DNA of 64,000 bases from Primulina eburnea (taxonomy: Eukaryota; Streptophyta; Magnoliopsida; Lamiales; Gesneriaceae): positions 5,828,001-5,892,000 of the forward strand of contig NC_133116.1 of assembly GCF_022965805.1 (NCBI RefSeq), written 5' to 3'. This document shows, piece after piece, positions 24,091 through 36,020 of the stretch. A program made the position numbers and the translations under genes. The notes under the pieces were generated by a model. It was not told the origin of the DNA, did not search any database, and saw nothing but the letters and a program-made list of their open reading frames with translations. How positions within the stretch are numbered: the first letter of the stretch is position 1; every line of letters starts with the position of its first letter.

Positions 24091-25004
24091 CAAGCACCAA
24101 ATTTTACATTTTTAAGATAGAAATAACACATAGTTCCATTTTTGAAGTTTAATCTTTTTTAAAAAAATCAATTATTGTTATCGAATTGTCTTGTCTGCTT
24201 ATTATAAATAAATTAATATCAAGACAGGAACAAATATCAAAATATTGACAAAAATTTGTATGAGACGGTATCACGAGTCATATTTTGTGAGACGTATATC
24301 TTATTTGGATCACTATGAAAAGTATTACTTTTTATGCTAATAGTATTATTTTTTATTGTGAATATCGATAGGGTTGACCCGTCTCACAGATAAAGATTCG
24401 TGAGACCATCTGACAAGAGATCTACTCCAAAATATTTCACAATACAATATATAGTATTATAAGTTTGACATAAAAAATACAAATTTTCTAATAAATTACT
24501 TTATCTCCATTTTTTTTTTTTTACTATATTCACTCATACCAATAACATGTAAAAATCTCTTATAATGAGTAAAAAGAAATAAATTCATTTTTTGTTATTC
24601 ACACTCTATTTAACATATAAATGTTATTTACAAAGTATGCAAATAACAAAAAATTTGCACCCTTCAAGAAAACCATTATTTTCCTTTATGTTAATCAAAC
24701 ATGTAAACATTATTCTTTTAAAATATTCATATTACGTTCTAAATCCCAATTTAACATATTCGTCACAATAAAATATTTATATTAAAAATGCCAAAAAAAA
24801 AATTGGAAAAATTTTAATTAGACTTATTTAAGTTGGTAATTTTTTAAAATTATATATATCTACTACTATTAATAATGCAAGAGTCCTTTTCAAGACATTG
24901 TCCTTTTTACGGTGAAAACCACCCAAAAAAAGGCTATGCCCAATGTTTTCAGAATTATTAAACATGTGATGATTGGTTGCTCCCCTGAGGAATATTTTAA
25001 TGTA
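24091..25004. other. Spacer with a MITE and a Helitron-like 5' end
   Basis: Contains the MITE copy listed separately and, at 24859, TCTACTACTATTAATAATG, which resembles a Helitron 5' terminus; no matching 3' end was found. The rest is AT-rich with no gene. Confidence 0.4.
24248..24428 (+). repeat. MITE of the GTGAGACGGTCTCAC family, copy 2
   Basis: A diverged copy. The left palindrome reads TGAGACGGTATCAC and the right end GTGAGACCATCTGAC, with the same internal GTATTACTTTTTAT repeat and GGGTTGACCCGTCTCACAG segment as the others. Confidence 0.75.
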
Positions 25005-26010
25005 ATTAGTTATATTTTGTTGTTGTAAATTCTAGGAATCTTTAAGGCAATAATATTTCTTTGACAAATTTTATATATTATGTTATTATGATACATTCTA
25101 GCAATCTTTGAGGAAATAAAATTGGTTAGCAAAGTTCATGAAAATCTTGCATGATTGAATGGCAACAAAAAAAAAAATATCAATGTTGAGAGATTCACTA
25201 AATCAGTTTCTAGAATTGATTTGAGTCAAGTCATAGCTTGCATACAAAAATCAATAATATTGAGAGATTCAATAAATCAAGAGAAATCAATTTCTTGAAT
25301 TGGTTGGGTCAAGTCAAAATTTGTATATATAGGTCAGTTTATTGCAAATTTCTGGCACAAACATTTGATAAATTAAAGTGTCACTTTCTTGAATCCTTCC
25401 GTTGTTGAGGTTCAAAAGCAATGAAGTCTTCTTTTGCATTAGTCTCAATTATGTAAACTCGATTTCTTTTTAAATGATTATTTTATCGTAAGACATCGCA
25501 CAAGCATATTCATTTGTGCATAAATATCTCTGTGCTATTTTAATTTTTTGTGTTTTATATTATTCTATTGCATGTTGTCACGAATTGTTACAACATCCGA
25601 GACAACATGTATCTGATACACACGACTCTTACATTTATGTTAAACAAAATACTTTCATTTACCACGACATATCAAAATTGGCTTCTAATTACATTAGTCA
25701 TTTGTTGGTTTACAACATGGATCTCATTGCTTTTATTCATGTTATTGCAACATAAATAAAATGCCTCCAGTTTGCGAGCAATGTTGCGGACCTCCACGCG
25801 ACTGATCAGTCGATGGCTTAGCATAGATCTGGGCAGAAGCCCGCCGAGAACTCAGGCGTCTCTATTTATGATAACATATATGATGACAAATTATACAATG
25901 TATTTTAGCTACATCTATTTAGCAGAAATGATACCGTTGGTGTTGATTAATTTGTTCAAAATCTTTGGTTCTTGGTTATCATTAGAATATGCAAAGAAAT
26001 TCACTGTCAC
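25005..26010 (+). repeat. Segmental duplication, copy 2
   Basis: Direct-orientation partner of 22835-24090. It is shorter mainly because of deletions in exon 1 and in the intron of the peptide gene. Confidence 0.8.
25421..25805 (+). pseudogene. Small secreted cysteine-rich peptide, broken copy 2
   Basis: The ATG at 25421 opens a signal peptide nearly identical to copy 1 (MKSSFALVSIM), but a TAA follows at 25454-25456 and the rest of exon 1 is deleted. The cysteine exon survives at about 25728-25805 and reads CFYSCYCNINKMPPVCEQCC before a TGA, in the same frame as copy 1 with conservative changes. The TATA box at 25324-25331 is kept. Unless another upstream exon is used, it cannot make a secreted product. 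Confidence 0.6.
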
Positions 26011-26245
26011 TATCGATTTCATTGCCAAATTCGAACCTTTTCAAAAAGAAAAATAACATATTATTTTAAAAAAATCATTGAATATTGCAATCTTCCTTCG
26101 TCGCCTTCTTAATTTCTTTCAATGATTAAAAAGAATTAAATATATCAAATTTCTGTAAAAACAAAAGTCATTGGGCAAAATATGGATTTTTATTTCGTTT
26201 TCTAGTTTCAGGTTATTAAAAAAAGCGTATAAATATTATTTATGA

Positions 26246-26442
26246 TGTAAAGGGAATAAAATTCTTCACTATTGTCTGTTTACATTGGGAAATATATATA
26301 CAATACAACCTCTAATTTAGATCCTAAATTAACGGATATACACCTTAATACAATATAAATTTTTATATGAAAGGAGCCCGATGGAGGCAAGTTAGTGGAA
26401 TTCCCAGATTTTGTGCAATCATTGATTTTACCAATCTTAACA
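26246..26442 (-). repeat. Copia 3' LTR
   Basis: 197 bp, TGTAAAGGG...CTTAACA as read on the plus strand. It differs from the other LTR at five positions by eye (about 97.5% identity). Confidence 0.93.
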
Positions 26443-27057
26443 CTGCCCCTCAAGTTTGGAATGTATGTTGACAATTCCTAACTTGTTGAGTAGAGCACAG
26501 AATTGCAGATAGCTCAAAGGCTTTGTAAAAATGTCTGCCGGTTGCTCTGTCGTGGAGACATGAGTCATCTTTATTATTCCTTCTTGAACCTTTTCCCTTA
26601 TAAGATGACAATCGATTTCTATATGCTTTGTTCGTTCATGGTAGACCGGATTTGAGGCAATGTGTAGTGCTGCCTGATTGTCACAATGCAGGTTGACAGG
26701 ATGAAGATGTTTGATTCCCAAATCATTTAGGATTGTTCTCAACCAGATCACTTCACAACAAGTGGCAGCCATAGATCGATATTCAGCTTCCGCACTAGAT
26801 CGTGATACGGTTGTTTGTTTCTTGGTTTTCCATGAAACCAATGAGCTGCCAAGGAATATGCAATATCCAGTAACCGACCTGCGAGTATCACGACATCTCG
26901 CCCAGTCAGCATCACAAAAGGCATTCAGTTGCAATGTAGATTCAGCAGGGAAAAATATCCCTTGTCCAGGTGTTTGTTTCAAATATCGTAAGACGCGATG
27001 AGCTGCTTCCAAATGTGGTGTCCGTGGTTTGTCCATAAATTGACTCAAAACATGCAC
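26437..27057 (-). pseudogene. Copia RNase H region
   Basis: The frame carries the copia RNase H signatures [35 protein letters not shown] and the C-terminal [14 protein letters not shown], followed by ADIFTKPL. It is separated from the RT frame by two frame changes between about 27000 and 27130; the intervening piece ([17 protein letters not shown]) lies in a third frame. Confidence 0.9.
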
Positions 27058-27113
27058 TGCTATATGTCAAATCAGGTCTTGTGATTGTCAAATAAATTAA
27101 GCGTCCAACGAGT

Positions 27114-28343
27114 CTACTCACCTTCAAAATTGCTTAGAGTTAAGTTTTGTTCCATAGGAAAAAGGGCTGGTTTTGCACCAAGATAACCAGCGTCTTCAAG
27201 AATCTCAAGTGCATATTTCCTTTGTGAAAAAGTGATGCCTTTCTTAGATCGTGCAACCTCTATACCGAGAAAGTATTTCAATTGTCCGAGATCCTTTAAT
27301 TTGAACTGATTTCTTAAGAATACTTTTGTATCTTCAATATCTTGCAAGTCATTCCCCGCAATGACAACATCATCTACATAAATGAGGAGAACCGTGAACT
27401 TATTACCTTGGGATCGGACGAACAAGGAATAAACAGCCTTTGATTGCTTGAAGTTGGCCTGTTTGAGAGCAGTAGAGAATTTGATAAACCATTGACGTGA
27501 AGCTTGCTTGAGACCATACAAGGATTTGTGGAGTTTGCACACTCTTGTCTCCCCCTTTCGTCCGAAACCAGGAGGTAATGACATGTAAACATCTTCATCA
27601 AGATCTCCATTTAAGAATGCATTATTGACATCGAGTTGGTGAAGGTGCCAATTTTGACTCGAAGCAATTGCAAGATGTAGATGAACTGTCACAAGTTTTG
27701 CAACAAGAGCAAAGGTCTCTCTGTAGTCTAGGCCTTCGACTTGGTTGTATCCTTTGGCCACCAACCTAGCTTTAAAACGTTCGACTGTACCATCAGCATG
27801 CAGTTTAATCTTATAGACCCATTTGCACCCTACTAGCTTCTTCCCGGGAGGTAATGATTGCAATGACCATGTGTTGTTGGCCTCGAGAGCATCAAGTTCC
27901 TCTTGCATGGCCATGTTCCAACGAGGATCGCGAACAGCTTGTGCAAAGGAAGATGGTTCTTTTCCAATCGTAAGAGAAATTGTGAAAGCACGGTGTTTGG
28001 CAGATAGTCGATCATAAGAAAGAACATTAGAGAGAGGATAGGAAGTACCTGTAGCTTCAGCCAATGCCGAGTTTGATGTTGGGGCGTTCCTTGAGGGAAG
28101 AGGAATACCGACATGATACTCACGTAGATAGCTGGGTGTTGTCGTAGTTCTTGAGGGTCGTGATGAAGGCATTTTGGGAACGTGAGTTGAATCAGGCTGG
28201 TTGATGGATGGTGAATCTGTAAGTGAGGGAACAATTGGGGAAGAAGATTCAATGTCGGAATTTGAAGGTTCTTTGTTGGTGAAATGCTCGAGTGGTGAGT
28301 CTTCAGTGGTTAAAAACCGTGGGATTACATCATGATGATGCAT
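27114..28343 (-). pseudogene. Copia reverse transcriptase region
   Basis: A 409-codon open stretch has the copia RT motifs in order: [53 protein letters not shown] and the catalytic YVDDVVIAG. The catalytic aspartates are kept. The frame ends at 27114, short of the RT/RNase H joint. Confidence 0.92.
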
Positions 28344-28388
28344 TGGAGTTGTGTCTACAGTAGCGGAAGGTGAAAATGGAAAAATATT

Positions 28389-28991
28389 TTAATGAAAGAT
28401 AACATCTCGTGAAACAAGAACTTTACCACTTGATATATCATAGACTCTGTAACCTTTTTGGCCGTATGGGTAACCTAAGAAAAGACATCTAGTGGCTCGG
28501 GGATCAAATTTCGTGAGATGTTGGTGATGTGTAGAGACAAAGCACAAGCAACCAAATACTCGTAAATGATTATATGTGGGTTGCTTGTGAGAAATCATCT
28601 CAAATGGTGTTTTTCCTTGTAGAAGAGGTGTAGGAGTTCGATTGAGAAGGTAGGTGGCAGTCAAGATGTCATCTTCCCAAAATTTCTTAGGAAGATTAGC
28701 TTGGAATAGCAAGGCTCGAGCTACATTGAAGAGGTGTCGGTGTTTTCGCTCAGCAACCCCATTTTGTTGTGGGGTGGAGACACAACTAGTTTGATGGATT
28801 ATACCCTTACTTGAATAAAAACTTTCCATTGTAAATTCTGGTCCATTATCACTTCGGAGAACTTTGATTTTCGAACCAAATTGTGTCTCAATGAGGTTGA
28901 TGAAATTAGTAATATATGGGCAAGTATCTGTGAGTAAGAAAATATTGTGCCCCTTGGATGGAAGGAACATGGTACCCCCCCCCCCCCCCAA
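28389..28991 (-). pseudogene. Copia integrase core, second part
   Basis: Contains the second and third catalytic residues of the DDE triad in RSDNGPEF and [11 protein letters not shown], then the conserved LNRTPTPLL and VFGCLCFV blocks. Its 5' end is shifted in frame relative to the upstream part at a run of about 13 C on the plus strand (28977-28989). About 20 residues that normally follow the first Asp motif (the FLTIVDD region) are missing or scrambled. Confidence 0.88.
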
Positions 28992-29683
28992 ATGTCGACG
29001 TGAATTAATTCAAAGGGTGTTCTAGTCTGAATAGAGCTTAATGTAAATGGAGAGCGAGTTTGTTTCGCTAATGGGCATATTGAACAATCAGAAATATCAC
29101 AAAAATTAATATCTCTGTCAGAACGAGAAAGTAAATGCAATGCCTTATTGGATAGATGTCCAAGACGTTGGTGCCAAAGTTTTGGAGAACAAATTCTTGC
29201 GGTGACTGCATTGCATTTGGTTGCTTGTGGAGTATCAAGATAGTAGAGTCCTCCTAGCTCAGTTCCCGTCCCAATCATCTTCCCCGATCGTTGGTCCTGT
29301 AGCATACAAGCAGTATCGGTGAACATGGCGACATATTCGGGGCAATGCACAAGTTTGCTAATAGAAATCAAATTCAGCTTGAAAGAAGGGACACACAACA
29401 CATTTTGTAAAGTGAAATTGGGAAAATGGACACTGCCTATATGTGTGACAGTGGCAGTGGTTCCATTAGCTAAGTGAACGGATCGATTGGTTACACAAGA
29501 CTTTTTCGTCAACAAATCAGCCGAATGAACCATGTGATCTGTGACTCCGGTGTCAAGTATGCAACATACTTTTCTATCAATAATTGAAGCTTGGTAAGCC
29601 ATACCTGAGATATCAGTCATTGCCGATGTACTACCAACGTGATTAGCAATTGAATTGGACTTACTCCCATCAAGTAGTGCCAT
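28799..29683 (-). pseudogene. Copia protease and integrase N-terminal region
   Basis: The aspartic protease site reads LDTGVTDHM where copia elements usually have DSGAT/S. The GAG-pre-integrase block (LWHQRLGHLS) follows, then the C..C zinc pair (CDISDCSICPLAKQ) and the first integrase Asp in HVDIWG. Past 28991 the frame is out of register at the poly-C run. Confidence 0.88.
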
Positions 29684-30288
29684 GAGATTTTGGTATTGTC
29701 ACCTGTGAGAGTGAATTGTTTAGAGGTTGCTGGTACATTGGCATCTACGTGATTGACTTTGGAAGAGAAATTCTTCTGTTCTCGCTGTCTTGGTTTATTA
29801 CTTATGGAATTCGTCTTCTGCAGCTTTCGACAGATATCAATGGTGTGACCCGACCAACCACAATAATCACATTTCAGATGTGCTCGACAAGTATCGGCAG
29901 TGTGTCCAGGTTTGTTACAGGTTTCACATTGAAGATGTGGATGTTTGGGTGTGGGAAACCTCTCTAATCTGTGCATATTGTTTTTCACAACAAAGGCTGA
30001 TGGTTCGGTCAATGGTGCGCCTCTATTCGGCATTCCTCGCTGTTTTTCTTCTTGAAGGACAAGAGAATGGGCTTTATTGATAGTGGGGAGTGGATCCATA
30101 AGCAGAATCTGTCCTCGAACTGCGGCATAGATTTCATTAAGTCCCATAAGAAATTTCATGGTCTTTTGGTTTTGTTGGAACTGTGAAACATCTTTCATAG
30201 CACTACATATGCATTGTGGGAAGCTATATAGTGCATCTCGTTCATCCCACAGCCCTTTAAGTTTGGTATAATAAGCTGCAACAGTCAT
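29617..30288 (-). pseudogene. Copia gag, C-terminal part with zinc knuckles
   Basis: Encodes the capsid-like segment (YYTKLKGLWDERD) and two CCHC-like knuckles (CETCNKPGHTADTC, CDYCGWSGHTIDIC). A frame change near 29685-29695 separates it from the protease. Confidence 0.88.
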
Positions 30289-30605
30289 GTTGTCTTGTTT
30301 GCAGTTGTATGTGGCTTCCTGACGTGGAAAAGATGGACACTATTGGTACGGGAAAAACGATCTTTCAAATCGCTCCAAATTTCGCTAGCATCTTCATAAT
30401 ATATTACGCTTGCTGTAATATCTTGTGAGATTGAATTGGAAAGCCATGCCTTTACAAGATTATTACACCGCCGCCATTGTTGAAGCTCCGCGATGGAAGT
30501 CTCCGGTGGCTGTTTGATGAAGCCATTCACGAAGCCTTCTTTATTCTTGATGTTGAGAGCCATGAGCATGGCACGGCTCCAAGTGCTGTAGTTTTCTCCA
30601 TTCAA
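30285..30605 (-). pseudogene. Copia gag, N-terminal part
   Basis: Starts NGENYSTWSRAM, the typical gag opening. The readable frame extends upstream to about 30745 (...NPNDPLYLHYSDQPG...) but meets TAG without an in-frame ATG, so the original start is lost. A one-base shift near 30310 separates it from the rest of gag. Confidence 0.87.
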
Positions 30606-30791
30606 TGGTTGTGTGACAAGTATTAGCCCAGGTTGATCAGAATAATGGAGATAAAGAGGATCATTAGGATTATCAAATTTGTTAGCCTCGTATTTGGCTG
30701 ACTTTTGGTTTTCATCTTTTCCTACAATGTGTTTTGGCTAGAGGATGATGAGGAAAATATTGGTTGTGAAAAAGGAGGTGGGACGATGACT

Positions 30792-30803
30792 GCTCTGATA
30801 CCA
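30792..30803 (-). other. Copia primer-binding site (tRNA-Met)
   Basis: Minus strand TGGTATCAGAGC directly abuts the 5' LTR and is complementary to the 3' end of initiator tRNA-Met, the usual copia primer. Confidence 0.9.
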
Positions 30804-31000
30804 TGTAAAGGGAATAAAATTCTTCACTATTGTCTGTTTACATTTAGAAATATATATACAATATAACCTCTAATTTAGATCCTAAATTAACGGATATACA
30901 CCTTAATACAATATAAATTTCTATATGGAAGGAGCCCGATGGAGGCAAGTTAGTGGAATTCCCAGATTTTGTGCAATCATTGATTTTACCAATCTTAACA
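30804..31000 (-). repeat. Copia 5' LTR
   Basis: 197 bp, partner of 26246-26442. It is followed by the target duplication TATGA at 31001-31005. Confidence 0.93.
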
Positions 31001-31246
31001 TATGACACGATTATTAGGTACAAAATATAAACCGAAAGATAACGGCAAGGAGATTTGATCTTCGTGGAAAAAACATTCTTAATTATTATTAGTTTAAGGG
31101 AAAAAAAATCAAACTAAACTCTAGAGGGAGGTCATCTGGTCAAAGATGGATCACGTGGAGTTTGACTTGTTAAATAAGTATATGTTTGCCACATTTCTGG
31201 TCACGGTATTGAACGGTTTCGGGCCAACCACTGAAAACAGGGGAAG
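31001..31246 (+). promoter_or_regulatory. Upstream region of RGS1
   Basis: Only about 245 bp separate the copia element from the RGS1 start codon, so the retrotransposon may sit within or at the edge of the RGS1 promoter. I see no unambiguous TATA box. Confidence 0.4.
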
Positions 31247-34200
31247 ATGGCGAGTTGTGCTGCAAAAGGCGGCTGCCCCAGTGATTATGTGGCCATCGCC
31301 ATCTCCTTTATCTCTATCCTCTTGTAATTTTTCCAATCTTTCAGGAATTTATGCAGAAATAAGTTTTGAACTTTTTGGCTTACATTTTTTGTGAATATTG
31401 TATTTGTTTTATTTTACCTTTTGGTGATTGGGAGTTCTTTTCTTTGGTTGATTTGAAGTGGGATTTTTCTGGGGTTGATATCTGTGGTGCCATAGATCAG
31501 GGTTCTTGCGTTGGAATGGCATATTGTTTTTGTTTATGCTCTTTGCGTAGTTCTGAGGATTTGCTGCTGATTTCATTAGTGTGAAATGATCTTTATGTGC
31601 CAAAGACTCTTTTCCTTGTTATATCCATTCAAGGATTTTGAAATATGTTCTTGTTTATTTCTGGGTATATTCTTTAACAGAGCTAAGATATAGCTGTTGC
31701 AATTAGTAGAGGTTGTGGGCGAAGTCCAATAAATATGGAGAGCCAAAAACTTGAGGAATAAAAGTAATTATGTCGAGGTTCTTGCTTCATTTTGGAGTGT
31801 GGAACTCATTTTGGGTCTTGGGCTAGTTGCTCGGGGATGGTTGTCTAATTTGGGAATTAATATAAGTTTTCATATATTCAATTGTTAGCCTGGGTACTTT
31901 ACAAGATTTTAGCTGATGGGGGCCCTTCATTGGTAGTGATTAGTGTACATTTTTTTCATTGTGTTTGAAAATGTTGTTTCTCTTGTATAGGCTTCTTGCA
32001 AAAGCTGCTGCTCCCTATCTAATTCACAGGATTCCACGACCTAAAGGCAGTGGCTTTTGGCTGGTAGTCGTTCAAGTTTTTGCCAGTTTCAGTCTTTTAT
32101 TGGCACTTGTGGTAAAAGATCCCTCTTCTGCATTTGTATACAACTTCAGCTGCTATCATTGTTAGTTTTTATCAGTTTCATATTTAAATTTCCAGTTCAA
32201 ACTTTTTACTGACTTTATTGATATTGGATGTGGCCTCTACAGATGGGCTTCGGTTTCTTAAGATTTAGAAGGAGGCATTGGTGGATATCTTGCTATGTAT
32301 GGGCTGGTAATTTTTACATAAAGTTGTGACGACATTAGCATATTCCGCTTCAGTCCAAGATTTCTATTTCACATTTGTATTTGCATTGTCTAATAAAAAC
32401 CCAAATGTTAATTTTTCTCTCAGTTTGGGCTGAAGGTCCTCTAGGATTTGGCTTGCTGATGAGCTGTCGAATTGCACAGGTGTTTCAACTATATAACATA
32501 TTTGTTAGGTACATGAATATGTTTCTGAAAAGTAAGAAAGCATTTATCTCCTAGGATTTTGGCAGACTCTTTCGACATATATAAAGTGTTTCATGCTATT
32601 TCATAAGAAATAGTGTCCCGACTTTAAATCTGCTCACTGTAATTATTTTTACTGACCCAACATGATTTTGTGTATTCTTTTATTGATCTCATTTCTCTAG
32701 AGACTTGCGATTTTCCAGGAGACGTTTGCCACCTGTTCGATCATATATATTTCTTCCTTTGCTTCTCTTGCCCTGGATCGTGGCTGCAACATGTAAGGAT
32801 TACTTCATATGAGTGTTTCTCTAGTTCCATTTTTGTATGTGGATAGCCATTGGTAATTGTCCAGAAATTAATTTCTTTTTGTCAATTTACAGTATTGTCA
32901 ATTGGCTCAATATATTATTTTTCGCTTAAATCTCTAGCTATTCTTTTGATCATGCTTACATCTACTATTTTAACTTTGATGCGTTGCTTCATTATTATTG
33001 GCATAATCTTACTTTTTTACGATGCAGTTATTCAAATAAAAAAGCCTCTTAATAACCTTTGCCACATGGGGACTCGATGGATCATCACAATTCTTAGTCT
33101 GCATGCAATTTATGTGGCAGTTTTGGTTGGTTTTACAGCAGCAGTTCGACATATAGAGTTTAGATTCCATGAATTCAAGGACCTCTGGCGAGGAATTTTA
33201 GTCTCCGCTTGTTCCATTGGTACATCAATTTCTATCTTGTTTAAGCATTCTTATACTTGAAATAATCGACCACTCTTTGTGGATATATCCATGGAGAAGC
33301 CAGTTTCAGTTATGTGATCCGTTCTTTCTGTAAAGGGATATGGACGGTTTCTTATGTTCTGACTGAGGTCCATGAAGATGTTCCAGGGCTTCAAATTATC
33401 TCGAGATTTTTGTTGCTCTTTATGGTATGCTTAACCTGGCTTATTATGGTATCTTTGTCTCTGTATTTCTGCCTTTGGTTCGTTTTGCTTATGATTTTAT
33501 CCGATGAATTTTCATTTCTCATGATGGTTATTTGAACAAATTTTTCATCAGACCAGTGTACTTGTGGTGGTGTTTTTCACCGTATCAATGTCGCAACCTC
33601 TTGTCTCTATTATGAGATTGAGTAGAAAAGAACACCAGGAATGCAAGACAATGGGTGACGTCCTGGGTATCATACCTGAATCTGGCGTTCTGTGTCAGAG
33701 GGAACCGGCTCAATTGGCAGATCCAAACGAACCTTTGGATAAACTTCTTCTGAACAGAAGATTTCGCCAGTCTTTCATGGAATTTGCCGATAGGTGCTTA
33801 GAAGTCCTCTGTTAAAGCGCATATTGTTTCTTCTATTGACATACGGCTGAGTTTCGTTCTATCAATGCAGCTCTTTGGCTGGCGAAAGTGTCCATTTCTA
33901 TGAAGAGGTGCAGCAGCTCGACAAAATCCCACATAATGATCATGTGAGAAGGATCTACATGGCAAGGCATATCATAGACAAATATATAACCCCAGGTATC
34001 ATATTTTTCGTTTCCTCGTCATTGCCTTGCTAATTTTGGGTCGCTTTTTCATACTGTTCTAGATGTAGGTTCTACAATGGAGGTTAACATTTCTCACCGC
34101 AGTCGCCAACAAATTCTCAATACTCCTGATTTAACCAACCTGGATCTCTTTAACAGTGCACTAAATGAGTTGATGCATCTAATGAAGATGGTCAGTTCTT

Positions 34201-34497
34201 GAATAACTCATTCTATCTTATTGTATTTTCAAGTGGGTTATTTTCTTACACGCTTACTGTCATTTATATGCATTTTTATTGTATACGAAGAATTTGGCGA
34301 ATGATTACTGGTCATCCACCTTCTTCCTAAAACTGAAAGAAGAGGACAGTATGAGGACCGTAGGCCATGATCTAGAACAGATCTCAGGTTGGAATTTCTC
34401 GCAAAGGTTAAGCTCGATTCATTGTGCCGACAACCCTTTTCAACAAGATTACATCCCAAGAAAATTGGGATCCAGTACTCATGAATCAGGGAAATAA
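31247..34497 (+). CDS. RGS1: Regulator of G-protein signalling 1 (7TM-RGS)
   Basis: Eleven exons join in frame: 31247-31323, 31991-32111, 32243-32306, 32424-32508, 32719-32792, 33028-33219, 33336-33424, 33552-33793, 33871-33995, 34069-34190 and 34291-34497. They give 465 residues, against 459 as I recall for Arabidopsis RGS1. The N-terminus [16 protein letters not shown] is followed by seven hydrophobic segments, with conserved landmarks [31 protein letters not shown] and AVRHIEFRF. The RGS domain begins around [18 protein letters not shown] and continues through [19 protein letters not shown] and [13 protein letters not shown]. The protein is a plasma-membrane GTPase-accelerating protein for the self-activating plant G-alpha and mediates glucose and flg22 responses. 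The C-terminal tail is serine-rich (SSTHESGK), matching the region phosphorylated by WNK kinases in Arabidopsis. I see no broken splice site or stop. Confidence 0.95.
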
Positions 34498-34722
34498 AAA
34501 CTGCCGGTAAACTGTTTCTCCTTTCTTGCAAAAACTAATTCTTGATCCATCTTGGACGAGATAATAGCGCAGATTACATGACTGTCAAATGTATGCATTG
34601 TGTTGTAACTGATCGATTATAGGATTTCTATGGCTTCCTCGAGTTGATTACATGCCGTCAAAGATTAAAGACGACTACTTTTTGCTTGTGGAGGCTATGG
34701 GAAATACATATGATGAATATAC

Positions 34723-34757
<35 letters not shown>

Positions 34758-35233
34758 CGAGAACTTGTTGTAACTGTTTATAGTTCATTTTCTTACAATA
34801 GCAAATTTTGGTTTACAGTTATTATTACATTGCCAATCAAAATTACGCTAAATAATATACCAAGCACGAATTTAATGACAGTTGATATATTTGAAAATCA
34901 TTCGAAAATGTCCCTTATCATCCTGTGAAAACCAAAAAGAGCATAAAATCTAGTATTAAAAGTAAATATTTATTATAAAGCCTTGTATTTTTTAAATTTA
35001 AGCAAACCCCCCTCCCCCTTTTTGTTTATTCTTACTAATTTAATTATTTCTCATCGTGTCATTTTCCCTAATGTTGATTAATTAAATTTCTCGGGTATTA
35101 CAAATAAACCACAATAAGAATAACCATCAATTTATTGACACTAGTTTTTTTTTTTTTTTTCATTATTTAGCGATCCAATTTTTTTTTAAACAGAATTATG
35201 ATAAATAATGAATTTTTTTAAATAAAATATGGC
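34498..35233. other. 3' flank of RGS1, with a (TA)n microsatellite
   Basis: Presumed 3' UTR, then spacer. A TA dinucleotide run occupies about 34725-34753. There is no gene. Confidence 0.6.
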
Positions 35234-35410
35234 AAAAACTTGTGTGAGACGGTCTCACGGGTTGTATTTGTGAGACGGATCTCTTATTTGAGTCACCCAT
35301 GAAAATGTATTACTTTTTATGCTAAGAGTATTATTTTTTATTGTGAATATGGGTAGGGTTGACCTGTCTCATAATTATGATCCGTGAGACGGTCTCACAC
35401 GAGAACCACT
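35234..35410 (+). repeat. MITE of the GTGAGACGGTCTCAC family, copy 3
   Basis: A full-length copy with GTGAGACGGTCTCAC at both ends and the central duplicated ATTACTTTTTATG segment. Confidence 0.85.
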
Positions 35411-35833
35411 CAAAAAATATTAATTTAGTTTAAAATAAAAAAAAAAAATTATTTACTGTTGTTTCACTTTTTACAATAAAATATAAACACAAATGCAAAA
35501 AAATAAAGAGGGATTTGTTTGCTTGAACTTAAAAAACACGGGATAATATATGATCATTTATTTTTCATAGGGTTTTATGATCTTTTTAGTTATCATATGG
35601 GTGATATATTATATTTTTCCGAAATTACAGTCGATTGAATTTTATGCCAAAAAAATTTCACTGATTCATTATAATATATTTGTCATCATCTGACTTGTTT
35701 GTGACATTGTTTGGTTCGTGGGAATTGACCGTATATGATGTATAATATATAAGTAACAGAATGATATACATATATGATTATCATTTGTAGATAATAAGTC
35801 AAATATTAGATTAATCAAATATTTATGATATGA

Positions 35834-36015
35834 TAAAAAATTGTGCGAGACGGTCTCACAGGTCGTATTTTGTGAGACAGATCTCTTATTTAGGTTATCC
35901 ATGAAAAAGTATTATTTTTTATGTTACGAGTATTACTTTTTATTGTGAATATCGGTCGGGTTGACATGTTTCATAGATAAAGATTCGTGAGACCGTCTCA
36001 CAAGAGACCTACTCT
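35834..36015 (+). repeat. MITE of the GTGAGACGGTCTCAC family, copy 4
   Basis: The left palindrome reads GCGAGACGGTCTCAC and the right end GTGAGACCGTCTCAC. It ends GAGACCTACTC, followed by TA, only a few bases before the next copy. Confidence 0.82.
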
Positions 36016-36020
36016 ATTAG

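Larger units (their letters stand above)
26246..31000 (-). mobile_element. Complete Ty1/copia LTR retrotransposon, frameshifted
   Basis: The 4755-bp element is bounded by 197-bp LTRs and by the identical 5-bp target duplication TATGA (26241-26245 and 31001-31005). On the minus strand the order is LTR, tRNA-Met primer-binding site (30792-30803), gag, protease, integrase, reverse transcriptase, RNase H, polypurine tract (about 26443-26455), LTR. Integrase before RT defines copia. The small size and short LTRs fit the Ale/Retrofit-like lineages (inference). Coding is broken in at least five places, so this copy is not autonomous. Confidence 0.95.

Noticed and set aside
29716..30080. Plus-strand frames inside the copia element
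   Set aside because: Antisense shadows of gag on the minus strand.
32850..33027. Hydrophobic open frame continuous with RGS1 exon 6
   Set aside because: Intron sequence that happens to be open. The donor at 32792, the acceptor at 33027 and the expected protein spacing fit splicing; it would add an extra hydrophobic segment not found in RGS1.
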